A DNA stretch of 64,000 nucleotides from Pomphorhynchus laevis. Its lineage: Eukaryota > Acanthocephala > Palaeacanthocephala > Echinorhynchida > Pomphorhynchidae. Positions 38,536-49,330 of this stretch are shown in pieces; the first letter of the stretch is position 1; each line of letters opens with the position of its first letter. The notes beneath the pieces were generated by a model. That model made no database searches and was not told the origin of the DNA. It saw only the letters and a program-made list of their open reading frames with translations. The stretch lies in assembly GCA_012934845.2 (NCBI GenBank), contig WNNJ02000623.1, positions 1 to 64,000 on the forward strand, given 5' to 3'. Both the position numbers and the translations under genes were made by a program.

Positions 38536-39480
38536 GTGGAAACAACTCGGTCAGTAGCATTTATGTTCAGCATTTCGAGTTGTATAAAAATAAAAAATAA
38601 ACAGGGTGAACATTTAAACAGTTGCGGAGCTTCAAAAGGAAACAATTCATGCAAAATGGACATTTCGAAAGGTAAAACGTTAATTTCTTCTACAATTCCT
38701 GAAAAACAAGTAAATGATTTTTCTGCTCTTAATTTGTCGGGAGAGAGAGTACTCCCTCCAATCCCTAAACTAAAAAACCTTATTGTTATCTCAATGTCAC
38801 AACCTCTGGATAGGCACAATTTATTCAATGTCTTTCTAAGACCAATTATGGCTAAGTGTGCCAACAACCGAATCCTGTTCAATTCAGTCAAATTTCATGA
38901 ATCGGAAATAGAAATTTCCTTCGCAACTTCTGATATTGCGAAGGATTATGAGATCTTCTTCGATTCAAATCTGAAACATCTGGGTTCGATTCACTGTAAA
39001 CCCATTCTAGCATCTGTCAAAGTGAACAATCTTCCTCCGCATCTAGAGGAAAATGATATCGAAGTTCTGAATAAAGTTTACAAAATTTCAAACTTCCGGT
39101 CTGTCATGGGGAAAAGTGGATTTCCACTTCCTGTAGGTTTATGTTCATCCCCTATCGAGCATGCCGAAACCCTTGCTAAATCATCATATAATCCCTTTTT
39201 AGGGTGCAACTTACGCTTTACAGTTATGAGTGCAGAGGATCTTACCTAACCCCACTGTAACATATGCCATAAGTGGGGGCACTGGGCCTCAAACTGCTTC
39301 AGATCAAAGACATGCGGAGTCTGTAGTCTCCCATCATGCAAAAGTATTGGTTCCGGGGAGAAGTGCGTTTCACCCGCCCTATGCTCAAACTGTGGTGGGA
39401 CCCATCTTGCATGGTCTCGTAAATGTGCATGCTTTAAAGATTACCGGAACAACTTATCCAGGTCTACTGTAGTCAAGAAA
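38536..39480 (+). CDS. Family F ORF1, gag-like with zinc knuckles
   Basis: The frame 38536-39249 (237 residues) has LIVISMSQPLDRHNLFNVF, RILFNSVKFHESEIEISF, HCKPILASVKVNNLPPHLEE and LRFTVMSAEDLT. After a frame change the sequence reads CNICHKWGHWASNC (Cys-x2-Cys-x4-His-x4-Cys), CGVCSLPSCKSIGSGEKC and CSNCGGTHLAWSRKC, three knuckle-like units. Knuckles in this position bind nucleic acid in jockey/I ORF1 proteins. Confidence 0.72.
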
Positions 39481-39513
39481 CACGATTCAACTTATTCTGG
39501 CGCGGCCTCAAGG

Positions 39514-39747
39514 ATGACAAACAGGGACATCCTGAGTATTATGGACGTTAAGATACATTCTGCTATCAAAAATGTGGAAAATATGGTCTCCGCCTTGGTC
39601 TCTGCACTTTATTCAAGTCTGGGAGTTTCCACTCAGCATGCTTTACCTAGCTCGAAAAAGAGGGCGGCCTCGGCTTACGTCGTTGCCCCCATTAAGAACG
39701 AGAAGCTTCTGAAGAAGAAAGACGAGTCGGCTTCACAAGGAAATTAA
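39514..39747 (+). CDS. Family F ORF1 C-terminal tail
   Basis: 77 residues: ILSIMDVKIHSAIKNVENMV then a Lys-rich tail (SSKKRAASAYVVAP, KNEKLLKKKDESAS). Probably the end of ORF1 after the knuckles. Confidence 0.5.
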   Translation: MTNRDILSIMDVKIHSAIKNVENMVSALVSALYSSLGVSTQHALPSSKKRAASAYVVAPIKNEKLLKKKDESASQGN

Positions 39748-40086
39748 GACAATGCCCGTGGGCAAGTGCTCGCCCAGGACAGAGTTGGTGGCGGGAAGGG
39801 CAACCTTTCTGCCCCTAGCTCTGTCTAGGGATGAGCGATCCCACCCAGCTGACCTAACACAATGCAGAGTACTCGTGAGCATTTTTCACTGAGTATTCTT
39901 TAATGGAATTCGGAAGCAGCTTCTGCCCTTAGACTTCTATCCGGTAGAGATGCAGATGTTTTAGTCCTTCAGGAGACGCAGTCTATCCGCCTCCCCCAGG
40001 ACATTACTCGATTTATTTCTAAGCACATTTGTTCCCACTATACTCCGTACATAACCCCGCCTCACTCTTCTTCATCTCAAGGACTC

Positions 40087-40860
40087 TTGACCTTAGTTAA
40101 ATGCTCATTAAGATCGTCCCTTCTACTCAACTATTCTTGTCCAGCCCTTTCTTGTTTAGTAGTTTCATTCTGGAAAAACGGTAAACGCCTCAGTCTAGCC
40201 AATGTCAACATCCGTTTAGAGGAGATTCACAAGAACCGTGACCTCCTGGATAGGATTATTGATAGCGGCTTTGACCTGGTACTTGGTAATTTCAACGACT
40301 CAACTGGTCGTTGGATTAATGCAGCACTGCGCAGAGCAAGGAACGGTTATCTTATTCACAAACCACCATCCCCCACCTTTTATTGCACGTCAACGAATTC
40401 ACTCCTCAACTTATTACTGCTCCATGAGAGGTGGTTGTTTAAACCCCACTGCACGGAGCAGTCGCGACAACATCTATCCACTTTTCATGACTTGATTCGC
40501 TGGCGGATAGAGTAGGATACGCTGCTTAGAAGGAGATTCCACTTTGATCCTATCAGAGTGGCTTTCTTTCAGGCAGCTATCCAACGCTTCCCCCGAATTG
40601 GTAATGAGAGTCTAACTGAATTTAATTCCTACCTCTCTTCGCAAGCCACCGCAATGCTTTCGACAACCTATAAAGGCCGTGTTTACTGTCCCACCCCGAC
40701 AAAATTCAAGTCCTTAGCGTATATGCTTCGTCTTCCCAATCTCTCTGCTTCTGCCAGGCAAGTTATCTCGAAAGAATATTGGAGCACTAAATATAGGTTT
40801 CAACTGTGTAAGGATAGGGCAAGCATTGCTTCTGTTAATCCTGCCCAGTCTATTTTTTGA
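40087..40860 (+). pseudogene. Family F endonuclease and linker remnants
   Basis: Frame 40087-40515 contains SLANVNIRLEEIHKNRDLLD and LVLGNFNDSTGRWINAALR, an altered APE motif (LGDFN to LGNFN). Frame 40558-40860 is a typical linker (AAIQRFPRIGNESL, YKGRVYCPTPTKFKSLAY, WSTKYRFQLCKDRASI). Confidence 0.6.
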
Positions 40861-41395
40861 AGATATTCAAGAAGGAGAAGTTCGTTTGTTGGAAGGATAG
40901 GGCATTTGGTTGGATTGGTAATATAGGTCTTGATAAAGTTTTGGAGGAGTCACTTTTCTTACATAATTATGGTGCCACTCAATCTCCTTAGCTAATCCTG
41001 CCTTGGGGAGACTTCAGAAGTAGGGATTTATCTGTCACAGATATCCTTAACTCCTGAGGCCTCTTCCGGGCACCTCCAAATCCGTCGCTCCACTCTCTTG
41101 TCGTGTCTGTCAGCTTTCGACAGCCGATCAAAGAAGAGAAGTGACCGTAACAATGCTACTAGCCGCCCCATCTGATATGGCCGGCATCAACATTAGTAGA
41201 CGTATATTTCTACCTAAAAAATCCAATCTTATGTCCTAAAGACCTGCGGCCCATATCGATTTAAAATTCCCTCGTATCGATCTACGAAAAAGCGCTTGCG
41301 CATAGAATCGCGATCATTTAAATAGGCGAAATTTAATCCCACCAAGTTTCCATGGGTTCGTCAAAGGTCCCTCGGTCCATCCAGCTGTAGGTGAA

Positions 41396-42184
41396 GTGCA
41401 TCAGTTCTGTCGGGATAATAATCATCATCTTGCTGTGGTTGTTTTCCTTGATTTTTCTGCTGCATTTGACCGCATCTCCATTCCTTTTGTTAAATCTTCT
41501 CTAAGGTCCCTCGGGTTGCCTGTGAGAATTGTTAGCAGTGTGGAGATACTGATGTACACCAAGCGATTCTATTATGAAGACGACCTTGATGCGCGTCAAT
41601 TCTACCCTATTACGGGTGTGCCTCAATGATCACTACTTTCTCATATCTTATATCTTGCTGCCTCCATTGAACTCTTAAAAATATTTAAACGCGAACAACG
41701 TCTAGTGGTATATGATGATATCACAGCTCTGTTTTCTGGATGCAGGTGCAAAGATGTAGTCTCTGACATCAGCCGTTTCTTTTTAAGATTAAAAGACCGG
41801 TTACCCAAGTCCAATCTTATTTTAAACTCCGCCAAATCGCAGGTGGTTGTCTTTCATGGCGCCCCATCAACAAAGCAAAAGCTTAAGAGATTAGCACTCC
41901 CTGCACTCTCCTCCATTTTGACTAATCAACCACTCCCTGTCTTCACGAGTCGAGTAAAATACCAGGGGTTCACCGTTACGGTGAACTGGTCGGCGAAAGC
42001 AGACCTGGATAGACTTAAAAGTATCCTGAAGAGAGCTAGATGGGCTTTGAAACGGGCCCAGCATCTGTCATTGAAAGGGAAAACTCAGGTGCGCCTCTTG
42101 GGCACTTGGGCTATCTCGGGATTAGTTTTCTTCTCTAGAGGACGTTCCTGCTGTCTCTTGAGAACAATTCCACAAGATACTTGA
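41396..42184 (+). pseudogene. Family F reverse transcriptase
   Basis: Frames 41396-41629 (HHLAVVVFLDFSAAFDRISI, YPITGVPQ) and 41705-42184 (RLVVYDDITALFSGC, SNLILNSAKSQVVVFHG, RVKYQGFTVTVNWSAKADLD). The catalytic box reads YDD, matching 'ADD' of I/LOA-type elements with one change. RT is cut off after its thumb. Confidence 0.72.
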
Positions 42185-42488
42185 AATCCTCCACATAAGG
42201 AAGAACCTTTTCCTTAATCCGGATTGACATTGACACCTGAATCAGAGACGAACACATTGAGACAGTCTTGGAGGTACTAACCAACATCTCTGCCGCTTGG
42301 CCTTTCATCGAGAATCGATCTAGTAGGCATTGTAAGTCCTTAAGACAAGAAGCCAATAAAACAACGTCATCTGCAAAGAGCAGAGATGGTATTCTGATGG
42401 AATCGAACTGAAGACCGACATCCGTACGAGCATCCCGTCTCGAAATTTTGTAATTATAAACAAGGAAAAAAGTGGAGACAAAGGGCAA
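42135..42488 (-). pseudogene. LINE RT fragment, separate family
   Basis: 117 residues: ISRRDARTDVGLQFDSIRIP, SLLFADDVVLLASCLKDLQC, LVSTSKTVSM and VLPYVEDFKYL. The LLFADDVVLLAS signature differs from all other LINEs here. A stop-bounded fragment only. Confidence 0.72.
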
Positions 42489-42639
42489 CCCTGACGAAGC
42501 CCAACGCCTACTGAAAATTAATCAGATTTTCTACCTAGAACACGAACACAACTCTTACAGTTTTATACAGATAAGCCATAGTTACCCGAAGATAGTGTAG
42601 TACTCTATACTCCTTTAGTACCTCCTGTACACGCTTTCA
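42489..42639. other. Unassigned stretch
   Basis: Nothing recognised. Confidence 0.35.
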
Positions 42640-42733
42640 GTTATCAAGAGTTAAAGGCTTAAGAAGGCCTAGAATTTGCTTTAAAAATAATCGGAACATA
42701 CGTGCAACGTTATTAAGAAATAAACAGCATGAA

Positions 42734-43165
42734 GTGACACCTAAAGGCCGAAACACAGCGTGTGACGATAAGAGATGCAAGTGCTGTCGTGAAATGAATG
42801 ACACCGAAACATTTAGCAGTTCGTATACTGGTCTTGATTACAGGATTGTAGGAGTAAACAATTGCAAAAATAAAGCTAATGTTTATTTGGCCAGCTGTAC
42901 AAACTGCAACAAACAATACATCGGAGAGACATCTGACAAGATGCACATCCGAGCCAACAATCGCAGATCTGACATAAAAATTAAGAAAAATACGAGCGAT
43001 GGCATGGTTAGTCACGTAATTGAGAATGAGGGACACAGGTATAATACAACAATATTACGGTCTGGACTCGACAACACACGACTCAGAAAACACGAGGAAT
43101 TATATTGGATAGCACAATTGATGAGCGACAAATCACTAAACACGCAGCATTGTTTTAAATTGTAA
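42734..43165 (+). CDS. PLE GIY-YIG endonuclease domain
   Basis: 143 residues from a GTG, but the frame is open upstream to about 42665 (RNIRATLLRNKQHEVTPKGR), so this is the C-terminal part of a larger polyprotein. ACDDKRCKCCREM is the Cys-rich linker motif of PLEs. NVYLASCTNCNKQYIGETSD is the GIY-YIG core (Tyr and Tyr-Ile-Gly present); Arg in MHIRANNRRSDI and Glu in KHEELYWIAQL match other conserved positions. The nuclease nicks target DNA for priming. Ends with a stop 60 bases before the hammerhead. Confidence 0.85.
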   Translation: MTPKGRNTACDDKRCKCCREMNDTETFSSSYTGLDYRIVGVNNCKNKANVYLASCTNCNKQYIGETSDKMHIRANNRRSDIKIKKNTSDGMVSHVIENEGHRYNTTILRSGLDNTRLRKHEELYWIAQLMSDKSLNTQHCFKL

Positions 43166-43224
43166 TAGATTCTTTCGCGGAAATCGTAATACATAGTCAG
43201 ATACTCAGTGAAGTTTGAGTGTGC

Positions 43225-43260
43225 ATTAACTGATGAAGACAATAGTCGAAACGTTTTAAT
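43225..43260 (+). ncRNA. Hammerhead ribozyme in PLE 3' region
   Basis: Stem I attaa (43225-43229) with ttaat (43256-43260); core ctgatga (43230-43236); an extra A; stem II gac/gtc (43238-43240, 43245-43247); gaaa (43248-43251); self-complementary acgt as stem III; predicted cleavage after U43255. Short stem III hammerheads are known from PLEs and work as dimers. The unpaired A after ctgatga is seen in other PLE hammerheads as I recall. Confidence 0.72.
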
Positions 43261-43300
43261 TATAAAAAAATACTTATTTCCTCAATTAGAAAATCTTTTA

Positions 43301-43524
43301 TATACAAATATATATATTGTTATTGCGAAAAATCGCTTGAAACTGTGGTCCAGGAGCCAAAGCTGGCTACGATTGATTTTTAATCCATATTTGCTGCTAA
43401 ATAACTGGACTTCGATCATCAGCTCCATCAGTCTAATGTATCACTCCGAGACGATCCTAACCACCCAGCAGTCATCGTCAGTCGGATGAAGTGATTAGGG
43501 TACGTTTCGACTGCTTTTGTGATA

Positions 43525-43527
<3 letters not shown>
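43301..43527. other. Unassigned stretch before AT repeat
   Basis: No gene recognised. Confidence 0.35.

Positions 43528-43609
<82 letters not shown>
43528..43609. repeat. (AT)n microsatellite
   Basis: About 40 uninterrupted AT units. It lies some 230 bp from a hammerhead unit. Confidence 0.97.
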
Positions 43610-43612
<3 letters not shown>

Positions 43613-43665
43613 ATTCGTTAAATTCTGCGATCCGGGACCCATTAAGATTCGATCATATATTATAA

Positions 43666-43716
43666 ATTAATAATAAAACCGGATATATAAAACCTATATC
43701 CGGTTTTATTATTAAT
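43666..43716. repeat. 22-bp perfect inverted repeat
   Basis: Arms 43666-43687 and 43695-43716 with loop taaaacc; centre of arms reads aaaaccggatata. Confidence 0.9.
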
Positions 43717-43839
43717 TTTCAATATATATAACCGTTATAACTGTTATTCTGTATATATTCAGATTAAGATATATCTCTATATATTTCTATAATTCTATAT
43801 ATTCAGATCTATTTCTCTATATATTTCTATATATATTCA

Positions 43840-44160
43840 GATTAAGGGTAGTTCTGTTTTTCGAGCTTTAAACACTGTTTAAGCGTGTGTTAAGGTGCTT
43901 ATTGAGGATTATTGAAGTCACGGTACTTATGAGCTCCGTTAGAGCGAAAGGTATCTACCGTTGTTGAAGTCATAGGATGACTGGGCATACGTAGCGACTT
44001 TGAATATTGCTAGAACAATTCGGTCCTATTTCTTGGTATAATGGGGATATATATATAATGCTACCTGGTGTTTATCCCTCCTTATGAGGAAAACAGTGAT
44101 TTATTTATGAGTACATCATTGGGTGTCCAAGGGCAAGTGTAACAACAAATTATATATATA
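43840..44160 (+). mobile_element. Degenerate hammerhead repeat unit
   Basis: Homologous to the units at 50.1-52.0 kb (same 'gagctttaaacactgtttaa', 'gactgggcatacgtagcgac' and 'ggtgtttatccctcc' blocks). The hammerhead at 43920-43960 has cttatga instead of ctgatga and a changed stem III, so it should be inactive. The unit ends at 'aaattatatatata', as does the unit at 52.0 kb. Confidence 0.78.
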
Positions 44161-45089
44161 GATTCCTTGATTAATCTCCTTGATGGGTCATACTTATAAC
44201 AAACGGTTTTAATATCGCTGAAGTTTATGTTAACATCATCATCAAGTACGTGATTAAATATCGCAGAGTGCACCTCACCCGTTTAATGTTGTATTGATGC
44301 TATTTATTTCTTTTGATCAACTCCTGTGATGTTTGCTCTACATAAGAGCAACTGCAAACTTGTCCATAAAGATTACGGTTTAGTTTTCGTTTTAATAATC
44401 CGGATAGATTTTAAGGTTTCTTTTGAAAAGTAACCACGTTCTTAATATCAGTTCGTTGGAAACCGTTATGCAAGCGGTTCCAAGTTGCATCATTTACGTA
44501 GGATAACTGAACGAAAATCGATTGTGGCTGTGCATAATTAGTTACTACACTTTTACTCATTGCAATACACCAGCATGCTGGCAGGCACATCTCTTACAGA
44601 TATAAAATTGGTACTGCTAAGACTTTATTTGTTCATTATATAAACCTGCGATTTTTGAACACGTAAGATTTTAAAAACTTCAAGTCAAAAGGAAAATCCT
44701 GATTGGGCTATCAAAAGAGTAGACGACAGTCATTTGGTAGTCCAGTAGCAAGTTCACTAGATTGTATTAGATTGTATTAGCACGATGCTTGGTACCTGTT
44801 TTATTTTGTACCTTTTTTATTTTGGTACATTTTTATGATAACTTTTTATAGGACATTTTCATTGTTCCTTTTTTGGTACATTTTAATTTTCAGAGTTTAA
44901 TCGTAAGTCTTTATTTTTTGTACTGAAATCAGAAAGATTCACTCTTTTCCGCAAGCTTCCTGAGCGGAACTGACAGTAAGGTTTATTTGCGATGTATATA
45001 TAATTTCTGTTTTTTGAAGCTTTTGAAGTTTTTATACTTGGATATCCTGTATATATTATAGCGTGTGAGGATCTAGCAGATGGCATCAG
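44161..45089. other. Unassigned stretch
   Basis: No supportable gene. 44161-44280 may be a sliver of another PLE copy on the minus strand, but too short to assign. Confidence 0.4.
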
Positions 45090-45690
45090 ACGATGACAAT
45101 TTTTAAGCAGCGTACAAGGAAACTATCACCTATCACACGATTGTCCAGACGTGTAGTTAACGTGTGGCATAGTCTTCCTGAATACGTTGTTGCCTTAACA
45201 ATGCTGGTTTTATTTAAGAAGCGATTGCGAATATGTTTGGAACAAATGGATAATATGAATGAGCTATCCTATCTCTGATTTTATTAATTCTATTACTTTT
45301 ACATTTTGTTAAATTTTGATGTATTTTATTTTCGTGAGCACTGAACACAATTTCGACTTTGTTTTGTTTATAGTCATAAATAATAATATTTTTTTCAAAT
45401 CGTCTTACCCATTTTTGTAATTTGTTATAAATAATAACTTTACAGCAAAGTGCATTACTTTGATTACTAAATCGAGTAATCCAAGATTTCGACATTGTTT
45501 ATCAAATCATTCTTACAGTTCCTGTTTGCAATCAGGAAATAATAAACTTACTCTGAAATTTTTGTACACTAAAATTGAACATTTTCTAAAGATATGACAG
45601 CTAAAATTGGTTGTTTTTGTTATCATTATCGTCTTGTTTATTAAGTATACAGCATCGTGAGCTATAGCTCTTTACAAGTTGCATCACAAT
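45090..45690 (+). mobile_element. LINE 3'-end relic
   Basis: A 61-residue frame reads FKQRTRKLSPITRLSRRVVN, then VWHSLPEYVVALTM: the common LINE C-terminus. Much farther on (45659-45670) lies the hairpin gagc-tata-gctc typical of family C-like 3' ends, followed by AATAAA. The middle is decayed. Confidence 0.55.
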
Positions 45691-46189
45691 TGAGCAAATA
45701 AAATTTGTAGCAGATATAAACTAAATGGTCCAAATGAAGCATATAGTTTATGTCAAGTTAAAATTTAAAATTAAAATTTGAAATAAAAGTTAATTTTTAT
45801 GAATCGACTAATAAATAACAGCCGATGTATCAGAATATGGATGAGATGTCATTAAAAGGTCACATTAGTAACATGTAAAATTAAATAATTTGCTCAATTT
45901 AGCTATACCTACAAACGAATGAGTCATGATATATGCTCAATTGAATTACCAATGAAATTCGAATAAATAAAATGTTAAACTGTAATATATTCTCATTATT
46001 ATATTATTATGAAATTTGGATAAAGACACTGGATGTACCCTCTATTCATTATGCACTTGAGGGTTGATGTGTTTAATATGGAATATTCTCATGATTGTAA
46101 TCACCCCTCTAGGATTTTTCAGAACTAAGGGATCAGTCTTAGTTACGCGGCCATTTTTGAATGTTTGATGAAATAGATTTAATCGAACC
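45691..46189. other. AT-rich stretch
   Basis: No gene or structure recognised. Confidence 0.4.
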
Positions 46190-46430
46190 CTTATTCCATT
46201 TCTCCGTCGACATGTTATTCAAACGTGGAATAGTCTTACCGAAGAAACCGTATCGATATAAATAATTTAAAAAATTAGAAGCAGATTGGACATCGACCCG
46301 ACAGTAAATATCCTCAAGACTATATAATTTATTGACTTTCAAACTATTTCATTTCATTTGTATTTGTGATTAAACTGTAAGAGCCTTTGGCTCATTTTTT
46401 GCAATTTATAATAATAGGTAGTATTTAAAT
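46190..46430 (+). mobile_element. LINE 3'-end relic with terminal hairpin
   Basis: The plus strand reads LRRHVIQTWNSLTEETVSI (C-terminal W-N-S-L motif) and ends with the hairpin gagcc-ttt-ggctc (46381-46393) and a 'taataatag' tail. Confidence 0.6.
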
Positions 46431-47376
46431 GTGTTTTAGACGCCGGCTTCTATTAAAAGGGTAGTTTTCCCGAAGCGCATTAAACGTGTGAACACGTGCT
46501 GTAAGTAGTGTAGCGCTTCTAAGCTCGTTCTACATTTTGGTAGCGTGGTTATTTAAAGTCATTACTTTTTTATGGCGCATTCTAGTCAATTTTAGCATCA
46601 AGAATTGCCCACGGAGAAACGACTGATCCCTTAGATGCAATGGATGCGATAAAGAATGCTTTTGAGTGTGCAGAATTTTCCATACAAAATATGTCTACTC
46701 TATCACGTAGGTAACGCAGGCAAGGTAAACCTAAGTGCCTAGACGATCTGCGTAACTAAGGTGCTTAAATTCTTTTTACTAATTTTGTTACATATCGAAA
46801 CACGCGCTCCAAGTGATTGTTCTGTTCGATGGTAGTTGGATAACACGATGGAGAAGCGTACAGCAATATACTCAGAATAAGTGCGTGCTACATAACTCGA
46901 AATCACTTACGATCTGCGTTGATCAGCGAACGGCAAATCAAGCCCATTGTTCGTTTAGACTTAGAGCAAACACATTTTTGATGCGCACGTGTGGACATGT
47001 CAACAATTTTCCAAACTATCAACAAATACCTTGTAGGACTTCCTTCTGCGTGGCGGAGCAATGATATAAAATACCATTCATCTTTGCGGATTAGTATCTA
47101 TCAGAAAGAAATTCATCGACTGATCGCGTTATATGACTGTCTAGATGTATACTAAACAGCTTTTTTGGAGAAGTCGAAGAATATGACATCGACCGGCGTT
47201 GTAATCAAAATACTTAGTCCAACAATCACGTGTAGCTATCAGGTGTGTCGTTAAGTAGTGGCCTATACAAAAATCGTGTTGTGTCGGGGACAACATATCA
47301 TTCTCTTCCAGGTGATCTACGATTCTACAATTAACGTTCTTGAACATGACATCATATGCTGGTTAGATTGATTGAT

Positions 47377-47388
47377 CTATAATTATGT
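47377..47388. repeat. 12-bp target-site duplication, left
   Basis: ctataattatgt, identical to 47926-47937; flanks the hammerhead-like insertion. Confidence 0.85.
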
Positions 47389-47453
47389 TGAAGGAGAGTG
47401 AGACCATTCCGCGTGAATTTCTTGTAAAACATGTAAGCCAGACGCGAAAGAAT

Positions 47454-47489
47454 GACGAATGCCGTTTCGTCATCACAATGACTCATCAG
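47454..47489 (-). ncRNA. Hammerhead-like core 1
   Basis: On the minus strand: ctgatga, stem II gtc/gac with an eight-base loop, gaaa, stem III acg/cgt with loop gcatt, then C after GU. All invariant core bases are present; I could not find a convincing stem I. Confidence 0.6.
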
Positions 47490-47556
47490 TGCCAGATCCC
47501 TCCCACTACTGGATGCAGAGTCCTCCTCTGCATCCAGTAGTGGGAGGGATCTGGCA

Positions 47557-47592
47557 CTGATGAGTCATTGTGATGACGAAACGGCATTCGTC
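47557..47592 (+). ncRNA. Hammerhead-like core 2
   Basis: Identical to core 1 in the opposite orientation: ctgatga 47557-47563, stem II 47564-47566/47575-47577, gaaa 47578-47581, gtc ending 47592. Confidence 0.6.
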
Positions 47593-47860
47593 ATTCTTTC
47601 GCGTCTGGCTTACATGTTTTACAAGAAATTCACGCGGAATGGTCTCACTCTCCTTAAATAAAAGTTAGCCGATATTAAAGAGACCTGCGCTGGCATTTGC
47701 CAGTGCTTTTGCTAATAATCCTTTTTGGTGAAGCTGTAGTACTGATTTAGTACTCTATGATGTTACTAGAAAATTTTCTAGTACATCATTCACATTGATT
47801 CATTCATTGATTGCCGTCTGCCAGTCCTCCTCTGCATCCAGTAGTGGGAGGGATCTGGCA

Positions 47861-47896
47861 CTGATGAGTCATTGTGATGACGAAACGGCATTCGTC
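47861..47896 (+). ncRNA. Hammerhead-like core 3
   Basis: Third identical core, 304 bp from core 2, in the partial direct copy. Confidence 0.6.
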
Positions 47897-47925
47897 ATTC
47901 TTTCGCGTCTGGCTTACATGTTTTA

Positions 47926-47937
47926 CTATAATTATGT
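47926..47937. repeat. 12-bp target-site duplication, right
   Basis: ctataattatgt, identical to 47377-47388. The LINE D RT sequence resumes after it. Confidence 0.85.
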
Positions 47938-49330
47938 ATAACTGAATTATCACCTTTTATATATACAGGCCAAATAATGTAGCCTTTTAAATCCGAAGGT
48001 AAGATGCCTTGAGCAGCAGATGCCAAGAAAATATTATGTAGTGGTGTACATATTATAGCTCCTATTTTCTGTAGGTAACCCGAATGTAAACCATATGGAC
48101 CAGCACTAGCTGTTTCTTTCAACTTCAATAGTTCACAAAACATCGCTGTGATCGAAAAAATCGCTGACCGCACTCACAGGTCCTCGATTCTTGGGATTTC
48201 TCGTTCGGAAGTAACGACGTCTGATTGATGAAATACAGCTAAGTGTTTGACAAACTCGTTTGCAATTTCCAAAATATGAAATCTGTAGTTAACCGTTGGA
48301 GTCAACTCTAGAGTTTATTTCTCGATTTACTCGCTTGTAAAAAGTTATATAGTTGAAGAATGATTGAGGATCAGCAAAGCAATGATCAGTTAGTCGCTCT
48401 TTAAAGGATTATCTAGCTCTGCGTTTTAATTACTGGCAAGGTTTCGTAATAATAAGAAAAATACGCTATGTACTTATCGAAAGTCATTCGGTATGTCATC
48501 AAAACACTTCTTAATTTACCACCAAACCAGGGCGATGATTAATATGTTCTAGAGTCGTTTCTATTTGGAGCGAAACGAATCAGTAGGACTAGCAAGGAAC
48601 GAAGGCGTTAGACTATTGTACAGTCGAGGGCTACTGTTTCACAAGATCTAGATGAACTTTGAATAGGCTTGTCTGTAGGGTGCGGGAAATATGATATAAG
48701 ATAGTTACCTTGATACTGATCAATAAAGTTGCATGGTTATAATGTTTAATGGGTGGCATATAAGAAACCCTGTCCATAACATGTGGAGAAGACGTCAGAC
48801 ACAAATCCAAAATGGAGCTGAACTGAGCAGTAAACCTTGCTCACAAATATATTGCATTGATTATGTATTGTTCATTTCCCTTAATAGATTAGCTGTTCCA
48901 TAAACGCATCTATAACTACGCGTTTAGATGTCCCGGTCCAGTGAAGGCATATTCAAGTAACCTACGATTATCACGTTTCACTTAATGCAACTTTTTCATA
49001 TACACACTTAAATCATCCGTTGTTGAGCCAAGTGAACGATACACAAGTAGGATCGTGATTGGCCTGGAAAAATAAAGTTTCACACGAATGTTCATTTAGA
49101 TTAGCAAGATCATTTATAATTTCCAAAATTTGGAAATTTATCTGGTGATAAACGAGCGCCACGACACCACCGCCGCTTTTTAAATAGCCTATCACTTATA
49201 CATACAGAGTCACCGGGAATAGCGATTTCATTGTCAGATATGTGTATATAGCCATGATTCAGTAAAAAAAGCAAGCGATGGTATAATCCGATGAATAAGA
49301 TGTGATATCGTACAAAACTTATCGTACAAA

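Larger units (their letters stand above)
38536..42184 (+). mobile_element. LINE with zinc-knuckle ORF1, family F
   Basis: Plus-strand relic: ORF1 (38536 to about 39747), decayed APE region (about 39880-40500), linker (40558-40860) and RT (41396-42184). ORF1 carries Cys-Cys-His-Cys knuckles, as in jockey/I-type LINEs, unlike the PHD-like ORF1 of families A-C. It stops abruptly near 42184 against a minus-strand RT fragment. Many breaks; an old copy. Confidence 0.75.
42640..43300 (+). mobile_element. Penelope-like element 3' end, with GIY-YIG and hammerhead
   Basis: 5'-truncated PLE: linker and GIY-YIG endonuclease (about 42660-43165), a 60-base gap and a hammerhead motif (43225-43260), then an AT-rich end. 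The order RT (lost), linker with Cys motif, GIY-YIG is that of canonical PLEs. The upstream boundary is unclear. Confidence 0.78.
47389..47925. mobile_element. Hammerhead-like repeat insertion (retrozyme-like)
   Basis: A 537-bp insert in LINE D. It consists of a 129-bp perfect inverted repeat (47391-47519 and 47527-47655, loop gtcctcc), a spacer to about 47823, and a direct partial copy (about 47824-47925) of the right arm; the direct period is 304 bp. It has no ORF. Each copy contains a hammerhead-like core. Tandem plus inverted partial units, no coding capacity and a 12-bp duplication fit a non-autonomous element mobilised in trans. Confidence 0.82.
46440..49330 (-). mobile_element. Decayed CR1-like LINE, family D
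   Basis: Old minus-strand LINE. From its 5' side: endonuclease trace near 49195-49013 (SGGGVVALVYHQINFQILEI), linker (about 48900-48200), RT start (48173-47940: AGPYGLHSGYLQKIGAIICT, PVYIKGDNSVIHNY), RT continued (47370-47141: IVDHLEENDMLSPTQHDFCI, TTHLIATRDCWTKYFDYNAG) and C-terminal region (about 46780-46600: LRHLGLPCLRYLRDRVDIF). A hammerhead-like element splits its RT at 47389-47925 with a target-site duplication. Heavy decay; many stops. Confidence 0.72.
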
